From Bacillus bingmayongensis (GTDB lineage Bacteria; Bacillota; Bacilli; Bacillales; Bacillaceae_G): a DNA stretch of 64,000 nucleotides. Below are positions 26,236 to 34,083 of the stretch, piece by piece. Within the stretch, counting starts at the first letter, position 1; each line of letters begins with the position of its first letter. The stretch covers positions 1 through 64,000 of the forward strand of contig NZ_AKCS01000018.1 of the NCBI RefSeq assembly GCF_000299035.1. The letters are read 5' to 3'. The position numbers and the translations under genes were made by a program. Under the pieces are notes generated by a model. That model worked only from the letters and a program-made list of their open reading frames with translations, ran no database searches and was not told the DNA's origin.

Positions 26236-27985
26236 CGCTTTCTTCCTCCCCTATGTTTTGGATGGGTATTACAAATGAAATCTCTGTCCCTATTTCTACT
26301 TCACTCTTGATATGAAGGGTTGTTTCTTTCCCAAACAGTCCTATTAACCGTTGATTAATATTATATAAAGCTGTGCCAGTCCCTTTTTTTGATGGCACAA
26401 CTGCTTTTCCTAATTGTTCTAGACGCTCTTCTTCAATTCCCTGGCCATTATCTTTCACTTTAAAATGAATCATATCTCCCTTAGCGTGTGCATACACTTC
26501 TACCTGGCAAATCGGTTGTTTTTTGGGAAAAGCATGGCGAAGTGCATTTTCTACTAACAATTGCAGTACAAATGGTGGAAGTAAAATCGTCTTTAATCCT
26601 TCCCCAATATATGTTTTCACCTCATATTTATTTGGGAATCTCGCTTGCTCTAATGATAAATATGCATGTACATGATTTAATTCTTGTTCTAATGGAATAA
26701 GTAACTGACGTGCTCCCTGTAAATTACAACGAAAATAAACGCTAAGTTGTAATAAAAGCTTTCTTGCCTTTTCTACATCTGTACGACATAAAGCTGACAC
26801 CGTATTAATTGCATTAAATAGAAAATGTGGGTTAATTTGTGCTTGTAATGCCTTTATTTCTGCATCTTGAAGCAATTTACTTTGTAATTCTGCTTCTCCT
26901 AATTCAAGCTGTGTCGAAAAAATCTTCGCTAATCCTTCTGCTAATTCTTCTTCTACACGACTTAATCGATTTGGATTTTTAAAATAAAGCTTTAATGTCC
27001 CAATCGTATTCCCATGTGATGTTAGCGGAATTACTACCGCTGCTTGCAATGGACACCCTTCATGTTGACAATTAATCACCTCTCGTGATTTCGCTTTCAT
27101 TATTTTCCCTGTTTTTAATACTTCTTTTGATAATCCTGTAATTAAACTATGGGACGGAATATGGTGATCAGATGCTAATCCAACATGTGCTAATATTTTT
27201 TCTGTATCTGTTAAAGATACTGCATCTGTCCCTGTAAAACGATGAATAATTTGTGCCACATGCTTACAAGATTCCTCCGTTAAACCTTGGCGAAAGTAAG
27301 GTAATGTCTTATCAGCAATCCGAAGTACTTTATGAGTTTGTAAAGCCTTTGCGTTTTCTTCTTGGCGCATAATAGCTTGTACCATAGACAGTAAAATAAA
27401 ACTACCAAAACTGTTCACGAGAATCATTGGGATTGCGATCGTTTTCACAACGTTTATCCCATCTTCTACAATAAACAGAATCATCACCATTTCTAAAGAT
27501 ACAATAAAAACACTTAAAATAGCAGAAAACTTAGGTGTAATTACACGATTATGCTTTTGAAAAATACGGCCAATATAACCAGTAATAATCCCTGCTAAAA
27601 TAGACGAAATCGCACAGCTAAGCGCTGTCGTTCCCCCAAGCATATAACGATGAATACCAGCAATAAATCCAACGCCAATCCCAATAATCGGTCCACCTAA
27701 TAAACCACTAATTCCCACCCCCATAATACGCGTATTGGCAATCGTACTCGATGAAGAGACACCTTGCAGCCAATTTTCATTCATAATTGTATTCCCAGCA
27801 ATTTCAATCCCTGTGTAATTGCTTACAATTGTAAATAACGAAAAAATACAAATAAGCATAAGCTTATCTTTATATCCATCCTGTTTATGAAGGAGACGTC
27901 TGAATGTTTTAATATGAGACAGTAAAAACCCTAATATAACAATTAATCCAACACGTTCAATCATCATAAGCACTAAATCTAGCAT
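26213..27985 (-). CDS. lytS: Sensor histidine kinase LytS (5TM-Lyt type)
   Basis: This 590-residue membrane kinase starts with a 5TMR_LYT sensor of six or so helices (about 1-195, including NENWLQGVSSSSTIANTR and the GGPIIGIGVGFIAG segment). A GAF domain (about 215-350) follows. The His_kinase segment QINPHFLFNAINTV carries the phospho-acceptor His, and a HATPase domain with LLVENALRHAF and DNGQGIEEERL comes last. The ATG at 27985 follows AAAGGATG; 19 further upstream codons are open but lack a ribosome site. In Bacillus LytST senses external pyruvate and activates the lrgAB-type operon. Confidence 0.9.
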   Translation of the reverse strand: MLDLVLMMIERVGLIVILGFLLSHIKTFRRLLHKQDGYKDKLMLICIFSLFTIVSNYTGIEIAGNTIMNENWLQGVSSSSTIANTRIMGVGISGLLGGPIIGIGVGFIAGIHRYMLGGTTALSCAISSILAGIITGYIGRIFQKHNRVITPKFSAILSVFIVSLEMVMILFIVEDGINVVKTIAIPMILVNSFGSFILLSMVQAIMRQEENAKALQTHKVLRIADKTLPYFRQGLTEESCKHVAQIIHRFTGTDAVSLTDTEKILAHVGLASDHHIPSHSLITGLSKEVLKTGKIMKAKSREVINCQHEGCPLQAAVVIPLTSHGNTIGTLKLYFKNPNRLSRVEEELAEGLAKIFSTQLELGEAELQSKLLQDAEIKALQAQINPHFLFNAINTVSALCRTDVEKARKLLLQLSVYFRCNLQGARQLLIPLEQELNHVHAYLSLEQARFPNKYEVKTYIGEGLKTILLPPFVLQLLVENALRHAFPKKQPICQVEVYAHAKGDMIHFKVKDNGQGIEEERLEQLGKAVVPSKKGTGTALYNINQRLIGLFGKETTLHIKSEVEIGTEISFVIPIQNIGEEESGVKGISS

Positions 27986-28088
27986 CTGTGATTCATCCTT
28001 TATTTGTTTAGTTAGTTTTATTATCGGAAAATAATGGAGCAAGAGTCAAGGATGAATAAATCAACGAAAGTAAAATTATATAAAAATA

Positions 28089-28116
28089 GGATGTTTTCTT
28101 TATTATGAAAACATCC
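28089..28116 (-). terminator. Terminator of the repetitive protein gene
   Basis: GGATGTTTTC pairs with GAAAACATCC over an eight-base loop, with TATTTTT following on the minus strand. Confidence 0.85.
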
Positions 28117-28121
28117 CTTTA

Positions 28122-28874
28122 TCAACTTTGTGGCTCTACTGTTTCTCCAATTGCTTCAATTACTGCTCCAATTGCTTGTACCCAGTTTCCAATAAGCCCA
28201 AGTAATTGTTCATCTACTTCTTTCTTTTCCCCCTCTTTCTTATTAGCAGCTTCCTGATCATCAGCATTTTCTTTTTCCATCCGCTCTTCCTTTAAAACAT
28301 TATATATACCTTGAAACGCTTGTAATCCAGCCCCGAGTGTTTGTATAGAGTTTCCTATTACCTCTAACCATTGAATATTCGGAACGTCTCGCAGTTCATC
28401 AACAACTTCTAAAAAAGCCCCTAAAGATTGCAAACTATTGCCCGTAATGATTAAATAATCATTTTCTTTTTGTTCTTTCTCCATATTCAAAATCGTCCCA
28501 ATAATATCAGAAATATTCCCTAAGGCTTGCACTTCAGCACCCGTTTTCTCGAGTGATTTTCCTTGTTCCCTCATCGGCTTTATATTATTTTCTTTTTGCT
28601 CTTTTGCATCATCTAATTGTTTATTTTCTTTTTCCTGAACGGATTCATCTAACTGTCCGGTTGTTTCCTTTTCATCTTCTTCGTTGTTTATTAAATGTTC
28701 TGGCGCCACCGCTTGTAATACATTCCCAAGAGCTTGCAATGACTCCCCAACAATAACAAGCGGATCCTCTACATTTTCTTCTCCTATAAACGCTCTTGTA
28801 TTTCCAATGGCTGATATAATATTTCCACCCGCTTGAAACCACGCTCCCGTAACTTCGAAACCTCTTGGATTCAT
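28122..28874 (-). CDS. Repetitive hypothetical protein with G-x-x-x-Q-x-[IL]-G repeats
   Basis: Not assignable to a known function; I believe it belongs to a repetitive family annotated as DUF6944 in B. cereus group genomes. The 250 residues contain at least five imperfect repeats of a hydrophobic amphipathic unit: GESLQALGNVLQAV, GAEVQALGNISDII, GNSLQSLGAFLEVV, GNSIQTLGAGLQAF and GNWVQAIGAVIEAI. Two very acidic/lysine-rich linkers (about 65-105 and 193-220) separate them. No signal peptide or long membrane helix is seen, although the repeats are Gly-rich and could insert in or lie on a membrane. Monocistronic; GGGTGG lies about 12 bases before the ATG. Confidence 0.7.
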   Translation of the reverse strand: MNPRGFEVTGAWFQAGGNIISAIGNTRAFIGEENVEDPLVIVGESLQALGNVLQAVAPEHLINNEEDEKETTGQLDESVQEKENKQLDDAKEQKENNIKPMREQGKSLEKTGAEVQALGNISDIIGTILNMEKEQKENDYLIITGNSLQSLGAFLEVVDELRDVPNIQWLEVIGNSIQTLGAGLQAFQGIYNVLKEERMEKENADDQEAANKKEGEKKEVDEQLLGLIGNWVQAIGAVIEAIGETVEPQS

Positions 28875-29027
28875 GATTCTTCATCCACCCTAAATAAATC
28901 ACCTTATAATTTATTACAATATTCGAAACCCTTGCCCATTGTTTATATACAATTAAAACAAATCCCATTTTACCTCTTTATTCATATAAATACGTATATC
29001 CTTTTACAGGAACACGTATGCTTTTTT

Positions 29028-29060
29028 GGCCTTCTCACAATACTAGGTGAGAAGACCTTT
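29028..29060 (+). terminator. Hairpin with T-rich tail upstream of a tiny ORF
   Basis: GGCCTTCTCAC pairs with GTGAGAAGACC (one mismatch), followed by TTTTATTATT. No gene ends just before it on the plus strand, so it may terminate a short untranslated RNA or act as an attenuator for the small ORF at 29107. Confidence 0.55.
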
Positions 29061-29106
29061 TATTATTCTTCCATAGCGACTGTATAACAAATAAGGAGGA
29101 GTAATG

Positions 29107-29163
29107 ATGAACGTAACAGGTGGAGTACAACAAATAGCAGAAGAACCAAAGGGAAAGTACTAG
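29107..29163 (+). CDS. Candidate 18-residue peptide ORF
   Basis: An excellent Shine-Dalgarno (AAGGAGGA at 29093-29100) precedes two adjacent ATG codons. From the second, at six-base spacing, the ORF reads MNVTGGVQQIAEEPKGKY and stops at 29161-29163. If one base were absent near 29158 the frame would continue as KVLDLIKEKSIE through the following terminator, so this may instead be the start of a decayed longer gene. It sits between two hairpins. No known family recognised; existence as a translated peptide is uncertain. Confidence 0.35.
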   Translation: MNVTGGVQQIAEEPKGKY

Positions 29164-29177
29164 ACTTAATCAAAGAA

Positions 29178-29211
29178 AAAAGCATTGAAATCTCTTATTT
29201 CAATGCTTTTA
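29178..29211. terminator. Bidirectional terminator downstream of nos
   Basis: AAAAGCATTGAAAT pairs with ATTTCAATGCTTTT. T-rich tails occur on both strands. It serves nos on the minus strand. Confidence 0.85.
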
Positions 29212-29214
29212 TTT

Positions 29215-30285
29215 TTATTTATGAAAGAAATTTGGAGTCAAAATGTTATTCGGATAAGGTTTATGATAAATATGTGTTGTAGCTGGTGATAACGGCGGAA
29301 TAAGCCATACCCAATTTCCTGTTACAACGCGTCCACAAGCTGCTTCTTGCTTTTCAAATTGCCCAAACTGCTGTGCAGCTGTATGGTGATCTACAATACT
29401 TACTCCTTGTTTTTTGAAAGAATGCAAAACAGCTACATTTAATTCAACTAGCGCCTTATCTTTCCATAATGTACTGTTTCTCGAAGTATCCAAGTTCATC
29501 ATTTCCGCAACAGCTGGAAGTAAATTATAACGATCATAATCTGCCAAATTACGAGCTCCAATCTCTGTTCCCATATACCAACCATTAAAAGGAGCAGCTG
29601 TATAAGAAATGCCACCAATCTCTAGACGCATATCTGAAATCATTGGTACTCCATACCACTTTACTCCTAGGTCGGACAATGGGTATTCTGGGTGCTCAAT
29701 CTCAACCTCTTTTACCTCTTCTTTAGGAATTTCTCTATATACAGGTTCTCGTCCATCAACAGAAAATACGAGTGGCAATACATCAAAGTTCGTACCTTCT
29801 CCATTCCAACCAAGCTCCTGACAAAACACTGTAAATGGAACTGAATGAGAATCACCAATCACTCCCATTTCTGTTTCATATCCCGCATAACGAATTAACT
29901 GATGGTTATAAATTCGAATGTTGTTTTGTTCACCGTTATACTGCTTAAAAATCGTAATTGTCGGTTTAATTTTCCCGTTATTTGTTGCATATCGAATATG
30001 ATGAATAAGCGCATTATATACACCTTCCTCATCATTTACTTCACGAGCATCTAATATATGCATTTTATTCCAAAATAATCTTCCAATACATCGATTACTA
30101 TTTCTCCATGCCATCCGTGCACCATGAACAAGTTCATCAAAAATATGTTCATACGTTCCTGTCCGCTCTATTTCTAACATAATTTGATTGAGACGTTCTT
30201 CAATTTGCTGTTCTCTACCAAGCTCTTGATAGCAAGTTGTAATAAACTTCCTTGCCTCATCTATTAATTCTTTCATTTTATCCAT
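29215..30285 (-). CDS. nos: Nitric oxide synthase, oxygenase domain (bacterial NOS)
   Basis: Heme enzyme of 356 residues that makes NO and citrulline from arginine using reductases encoded elsewhere. It is the oxygenase domain alone, as usual in Bacillus. The heme-thiolate Cys66 lies in RNSNRCIGRLFW, the arginine-binding Glu241 in GWYMGTEIGARNL, and the pterin/heme-side residues WLIPPLSPATTHIYH near the C-terminus. The ATG at 30285 is preferred: AAGGAG is then seven bases away, whereas the TTG two codons earlier is directly adjacent to it. The upstream neighbour is a decayed superoxide dismutase gene, which may once have been a functional partner in oxidative stress. Confidence 0.95.
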   Translation of the reverse strand: MDKMKELIDEARKFITTCYQELGREQQIEERLNQIMLEIERTGTYEHIFDELVHGARMAWRNSNRCIGRLFWNKMHILDAREVNDEEGVYNALIHHIRYATNNGKIKPTITIFKQYNGEQNNIRIYNHQLIRYAGYETEMGVIGDSHSVPFTVFCQELGWNGEGTNFDVLPLVFSVDGREPVYREIPKEEVKEVEIEHPEYPLSDLGVKWYGVPMISDMRLEIGGISYTAAPFNGWYMGTEIGARNLADYDRYNLLPAVAEMMNLDTSRNSTLWKDKALVELNVAVLHSFKKQGVSIVDHHTAAQQFGQFEKQEAACGRVVTGNWVWLIPPLSPATTHIYHKPYPNNILTPNFFHK

Positions 30286-30518
30286 AAACAATCTCCTTCT
30301 ACTTCAACAAGACACTATTACTTTATAGTATAAGCAAAAAGGAGTGTAGTAACAAACCAAATAGGATGGTCTATCTTCTTCATTACAACTTATATTTTCA
30401 GAAAATTAATAGAATTATATGTTTTATTGTTAACTTATAAAAAAACAGGTGCATTTTTGAGTTGGATAAATTCTCTTTACCTTGCGCAACTTTCAAATTA
30501 AAAAAGGAGGTGAATCAT

Positions 30519-30736
30519 ATGTCTTCATTTCATTTGCCTGAACTTTCATATGACTATGATGAACTAGAGCCGTACGAGAAAAAGTCCCATTGCTTGTAAT
30601 TGATGTATGGGAACATGCTTATTATTTGAAGTATCAGAACCGTCGCTCAGAATTTGTTACAAATTGGTGGAATACTATTAACTGGGATCAAGTAAATGAA
30701 AATTATTTAAAAGCAATTAAATCACAAAAACATTAG
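30519..30736 (+). pseudogene. sodA: Mn/Fe superoxide dismutase remnant with large internal deletion
   Basis: A perfect ribosome site (AAAAAGGAGG) and ATG at 30519 open a frame encoding [18 protein letters not shown], the N-terminus of an Mn-SOD. It stops at 30597-30599. From about 30584 another frame reads [20 protein letters not shown], then [14 protein letters not shown], and ends at TAG 30734-30736, which is the SOD C-terminus with the metal ligands Asp and His of DVWEH. About 130 residues are missing, including the first two metal-binding His residues, and the junction also shifts the frame. No active SOD can be made. I recall intact sodA2 at this position in B. anthracis. Confidence 0.88.
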
Positions 30737-30831
30737 TTATGCGTATAAAGTAGATTTGGTAATGTAAAAGTAGTATCATCGAAATCCTCCAGAATCCCTC
30801 GAATTGCCACCGGGGGATTTATACATAACCA

Positions 30832-31701
30832 TTAAATTACTTCAATATAATGTTTCAATATATTATTCACATCAGTCTCTAACTTCCTAAACTGAAATCC
30901 TAACTCTTTTGCTCTCGTATTATTTATTGTACAATTTGTCATCCCATTATACGGGGCTGTGTTCTCTCCTTTTGATTCCATACGAGCTTTCATCCCTGTA
31001 TTCTCTTCTATAAAATGAATAACTTCTCGCATAGAGATCACACCATTACTACATGCATTGATTGGACCACTTACATCTATCGTACTAAGCCAAGCTAGAA
31101 ATTCTCCCGCTTCTTTTTCATGTATAAAGGACATTTCTCCGTCTATATCTTCTACTACAAAGTGCTTTTCTTTTACAATATTCTCAACATAGAACTGCAA
31201 TCTCTTTGTATAATCATTTTCACCAATGACAACTGGGAAACGCACTGCAATTACAGGGAATGTTGCATGTTTAAACAAAACGGCCTCTGCTAATCTTTTT
31301 CCTTCACTATAAGAAAAATCATGTCTGTCTCCATAAACAATCGGATACTGATACGGATTGAAATCTCCTTCTTTTACAGATAATGCTGGCTCATAGACAG
31401 CCATTGAAGATATAACAATGTATTTTTTTACTTTGTTATGAAGTACATTACATATAACCTGTGCTGCATTGGAGCTATAACAAAGGTTATCATATACAAC
31501 GTCATAGCTTTTTCCTACTAGCACTTTCTGAAGTGCCGCTTCATCTTCTCGATCTACAACGAGTCTTTTAACAGCACTACCAAATGAATCTTTCGTAAGT
31601 CCTCTCGTTGCAATTGTTACATCGTGTCCAGCTTGCATGAGACTTTCAACTAATCGTTTTCCGAAAAATCTTGTTCCGCCCAATACTAATACCTTTTTCA
31701 T
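30832..31701 (-). CDS. NAD-dependent epimerase/dehydratase (extended SDR)
   Basis: Rossmann-fold protein of 289 residues. The N-terminal motif is VLGGTRFFGKRLVESL (GGTRFxG subtype seen in sugar-nucleotide epimerase-like and RNA-binding SDRs), followed by VVDRED, VVYDNLCYSS and a YGDRHDFSYSEGKR region that contains the YxxxK-like catalytic pair. The ATG at 31701 is chosen over an ATG three codons earlier because the AGGG site is then at a usable distance. Not part of an evident operon; the UreI-like gene upstream ends at its own terminator. Substrate unknown. Confidence 0.75.
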   Translation of the reverse strand: MKKVLVLGGTRFFGKRLVESLMQAGHDVTIATRGLTKDSFGSAVKRLVVDREDEAALQKVLVGKSYDVVYDNLCYSSNAAQVICNVLHNKVKKYIVISSMAVYEPALSVKEGDFNPYQYPIVYGDRHDFSYSEGKRLAEAVLFKHATFPVIAVRFPVVIGENDYTKRLQFYVENIVKEKHFVVEDIDGEMSFIHEKEAGEFLAWLSTIDVSGPINACSNGVISMREVIHFIEENTGMKARMESKGENTAPYNGMTNCTINNTRAKELGFQFRKLETDVNNILKHYIEVI

Positions 31702-31778
31702 ATTCACCATTCCCTACTTACTATAGTTTTTCATGATGACTGAATTTATGATTATTACCTTTATTAATTATATATAAA

Positions 31779-31808
31779 AAGCAGGGAATCTCCATACAGA
31801 TTCCCTGC
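31779..31808 (-). terminator. Terminator of the UreI-like gene
   Basis: GCAGGGAATCT pairs with AGATTCCCTGC and is followed by TTTTTATAT on the minus strand. Confidence 0.9.
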
Positions 31809-31825
31809 TCCTCAAATTAAAACAG

Positions 31826-32416
31826 TTATCGTATTCGATACTTAAAAATACAATAACAAAAATATAAAATTGAAAGCACTGAGACATAAACCCATGCCTG
31901 ATAGGCTACCGGTGTTCCCCATACCCCCATAAAATAAAGAAGAGATGGAAGCGTGAGCGTTACCCATGATTGTACAAATGCTATTCTCCCAAGATATTGG
32001 TTTATATTCTTTTTCTGTACATTTAATACAAAGAATAAATACCAAAGAATAGCCCACATAAACCAAGTCAGTGCATTAACGATGTCTTGAAATTGAACAA
32101 ACGACACAACCATATAGAATAATGCAATAATGGCTACCCATAGACAAAACCATCCTAGCCCATTACCACTCATTCCTGTAATAAAATTGATACCTACATA
32201 TAAGTACGTCAAACCAAATAGAAAAGTAGCTGCATATGAATACACAGTCCAGTTACTTTGATCTGATATCATAATAAGATAAAACGGAATTACAATTTGT
32301 AGTACCCCTACAAATAAATTAAAAACACCTGCACTTTTTTCTTCTGCTTTTCCTAATATAACAAGGCTATTTAAAAATAGTGCTGCACCTGAAAGTAATA
32401 ATCCAACATAACCCAT
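31826..32416 (-). CDS. AmiS/UreI-family channel (urea/amide transporter)
   Basis: This 196-residue protein has six to seven helices. It matches the acid-gated urea channel UreI and amide transporter AmiS in layout and in the motifs KSAGVFNLFVGVLQIV (helix 2) and FLFGLTYLYVGIN (helix 3). No urease or amidase genes are in the window, so the substrate is undecided. The N-terminus MGYVGLLLSG fits the family start, yet no proper Shine-Dalgarno lies next to this ATG. The only strong site (GGGAGG, near 32458) is beyond a 26-base hairpin at 32425-32450. A cre-like box lies about 210 bases upstream. Confidence 0.8.
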   Translation of the reverse strand: MGYVGLLLSGAALFLNSLVILGKAEEKSAGVFNLFVGVLQIVIPFYLIMISDQSNWTVYSYAATFLFGLTYLYVGINFITGMSGNGLGWFCLWVAIIALFYMVVSFVQFQDIVNALTWFMWAILWYLFFVLNVQKKNINQYLGRIAFVQSWVTLTLPSLLYFMGVWGTPVAYQAWVYVSVLSILYFCYCIFKYRIR

Positions 32417-32424
32417 ACCTATTC

Positions 32425-32461
32425 GTGTGAAAAATTATTCCTTTTCACACCCTATCCTCCC
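32425..32461 (-). promoter_or_regulatory. Hairpin between Shine-Dalgarno and start of the UreI-like gene
   Basis: On the minus strand GGGAGGAT (about 32454-32461) is followed after four bases by GTGTGAAAA and TTTTCACAC (32450-32442 and 32433-32425), a perfect 9-bp stem with an eight-base loop. After it only eight bases precede the ATG. Folding would shorten the effective distance from about 38 to about 12 bases. Regulatory role is inference. Confidence 0.45.
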
Positions 32462-32719
32462 CGCATCATAAAATCATACTAGTAGTATTTTTCTTCTTAT
32501 TTAGAACTGAATACATAAAAATATATATCAACAACGCCTACCTGTATTTTCACAAAAATAATAAGTCAGACTTCCTACCTCTGAAATTAAAGATATAAAA
32601 AAATATTAACTACACAACTCAATGGTTAAAGCGCTTTCAATGAAATGCATCAAGAGCAAATCAAAAGTAGGATTCCTTGACTATAAACTTACTCTGAGAT
32701 CGATACAAGTGGATGAAAA
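32462..32719. other. Intergenic region with a cre-like box at 32626-32639
   Basis: The gap of about 350 bases between the UreI-like gene and galE contains TTAAAGCGCTTTCA at 32626-32639. Its complement TGAAAGCGCTTTAA matches the optimal cre palindrome at 13 of 14 positions. A weak TTGTGT/TATCTT promoter-like pair follows on the minus strand, so CcpA control of the UreI-like gene is possible. An open frame from the ATG at 32622 on the plus strand runs through the galE terminator and is not considered coding. Confidence 0.5.
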
Positions 32720-32761
32720 TAAAAATGACCTTTTTAACTTTTCTAAAAAGGTCATTTTTTA
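32720..32761 (-). terminator. Terminator of galE
   Basis: AAAAATGACCTTTTTA pairs with TAAAAAGGTCATTTTT over a seven-base loop. It is usable on either strand. Confidence 0.9.
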
Positions 32762-32763
32762 TT

Positions 32764-33780
32764 TTATGCTTCTTGATAGCCATTTTTATTATTCGACTGC
32801 CATTTCCATGAATCTGCGCACATTTCTTCAAGCCCATGCTTCGCTTCCCATCCTAATTCTTTCTTTGCTTTAGAGGCATCCGCAAAACATACCGCTACAT
32901 CTCCAGGACGGCGCTCTGTAATTTTATATGGAACGGCTTTTCCTGAAACTTTTTCGAAAGCTTCAACCATTTCTAATACACTATAACCAGTACCTGTACC
33001 AAGATTATACGCGTCTACTCCTGTTGTATCTAATACTTTTTCAAGAGCCTTCACGTGACCATTTGCAAGGTCAACAACATGGATATAATCGCGGACACCT
33101 GTACCATCTTTTGTTGGATAGTCATTTCCAAACACACTTAATTCCTTAAGCTTCCCAACTGCTACTTGTGTTACATATGGCATTAAGTTATTTGGAATTC
33201 CATTTGGATCTTCTCCGATACGTCCACTTTCATGTGCACCAAATGGGTTGAAGTAACGAAGTAACGCAATGCTCCATTCAGAATCAGCTACAGCTACATC
33301 ACGCATAATTTGTTCGATCATCAATTTTGTTTGACCGTACGGATTTGTTGCACTTAAAGGAAATTCTTCCGTAATTGGTGATGTTTCAGGAATACCATAC
33401 ACTGTTGCAGATGAACTGAAGATCATTTTCTTCACATTGTGCTTCTGCATCACATCACATAACACTAATGTACTTGTAATGTTGTTATGATAATAAGTAA
33501 GCGGAATTGCTACTGATTCCCCCACTGCTTTTAAACCAGCAAAATGAATTACCGCTTCAATTATATTTTCTTCAAAAATCGTATCAATTGCCTCATGATT
33601 TAAAAGGTCTTCTTTATAAAATTTGAATTGCTTTCCTGTTATTTCTTTTACTCGATTTAACGATTCTACTGAGCTATTAGAAAGGTTATCAACTACTATG
33701 ATTTCATAACCATTATTTAATAATTCCACGCATGTATGACTACCAATATATCCTGCTCCACCTGTTACAAGTATCGCCAT
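32764..33780 (-). CDS. galE: UDP-glucose 4-epimerase
   Basis: This 338-residue SDR enzyme interconverts UDP-glucose and UDP-galactose (and possibly the N-acetyl forms) for cell-surface polymers or galactose metabolism. The NAD motif is [12 protein letters not shown] at the N-terminus. Catalytic Ser/Tyr/Lys lie in SSSATVYG and NPYGQTK, and [12 protein letters not shown] and [12 protein letters not shown] are diagnostic for GalE. GGAGG lies nine bases before the ATG. It stands alone, with no Leloir pathway genes beside it, which favours a biosynthetic role in envelope sugars (inference). Confidence 0.95.
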   Translation of the reverse strand: MAILVTGGAGYIGSHTCVELLNNGYEIIVVDNLSNSSVESLNRVKEITGKQFKFYKEDLLNHEAIDTIFEENIIEAVIHFAGLKAVGESVAIPLTYYHNNITSTLVLCDVMQKHNVKKMIFSSSATVYGIPETSPITEEFPLSATNPYGQTKLMIEQIMRDVAVADSEWSIALLRYFNPFGAHESGRIGEDPNGIPNNLMPYVTQVAVGKLKELSVFGNDYPTKDGTGVRDYIHVVDLANGHVKALEKVLDTTGVDAYNLGTGTGYSVLEMVEAFEKVSGKAVPYKITERRPGDVAVCFADASKAKKELGWEAKHGLEEMCADSWKWQSNNKNGYQEA

Positions 33781-33913
33781 AGTTATAGTCCTCCATATTT
33801 TATTTCATTCATTATAAACTTTTAAAATTATACCACATATTCGCTACTATATGTTTATTCATCATATACTTCATTTTACATTTCATCCCATATATAAATG
33901 TTACAATAGTCGC

Positions 33914-34022
33914 TTTATCCCGCATGAACGGGCAGTAAAGTCTCCATCTCAAGATTCAGAGAGAAGCGAAGAAGATAAGTGGAGGATGAAGAAAACCTTC
34001 ACTGAGGGAAGTTTCACTTTAT
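33914..34022 (+). repeat. bcr1-like short repeat (B. cereus group), copy 2
   Basis: The element starts TTTATCCCGCATGAACGGGC and ends GTTTCACTTTAT, with TTTAT duplications at 33914-33918 and 34018-34022. A CCCG/CGGG hairpin opens the element, and the conserved block GGAGGATGAAGAAAA matches copy 1 at 13898-14005, which is in the opposite orientation. About 99 bp lie between duplications. It sits between galE and the hemolysin III gene. Confidence 0.75.
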
Positions 34023-34035
34023 CCTAAATAATGAA

Positions 34036-34062
34036 AAGCCACATAACTTCCGCTATGTAGCT
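34036..34062 (-). terminator. Terminator of the hemolysin III gene
   Basis: AGCTACATA and TATGTGGCT (minus strand, one mismatch) form a stem followed by TTTTC. Confidence 0.7.
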
Positions 34063-34083
34063 CTGCCATATAGTTTATTTACG

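Noticed and set aside
30793-30822. Stem AATCCCTCG / CGGGGGATT downstream of the sod remnant, considered as a terminator
   Set aside because: No T tract follows on either strand, so it is not a convincing rho-independent terminator.
32640-32761. Possible small RNA on the plus strand ending at the galE terminator
   Set aside because: A promoter could not be seen and the hairpin is fully explained as the galE terminator.
32622-32873. Open frame of 83 codons on the plus strand starting ATGGTTAAAGCGC
   Set aside because: It starts inside a cre-like box, has no Shine-Dalgarno, and runs through the galE terminator into the antisense of galE.
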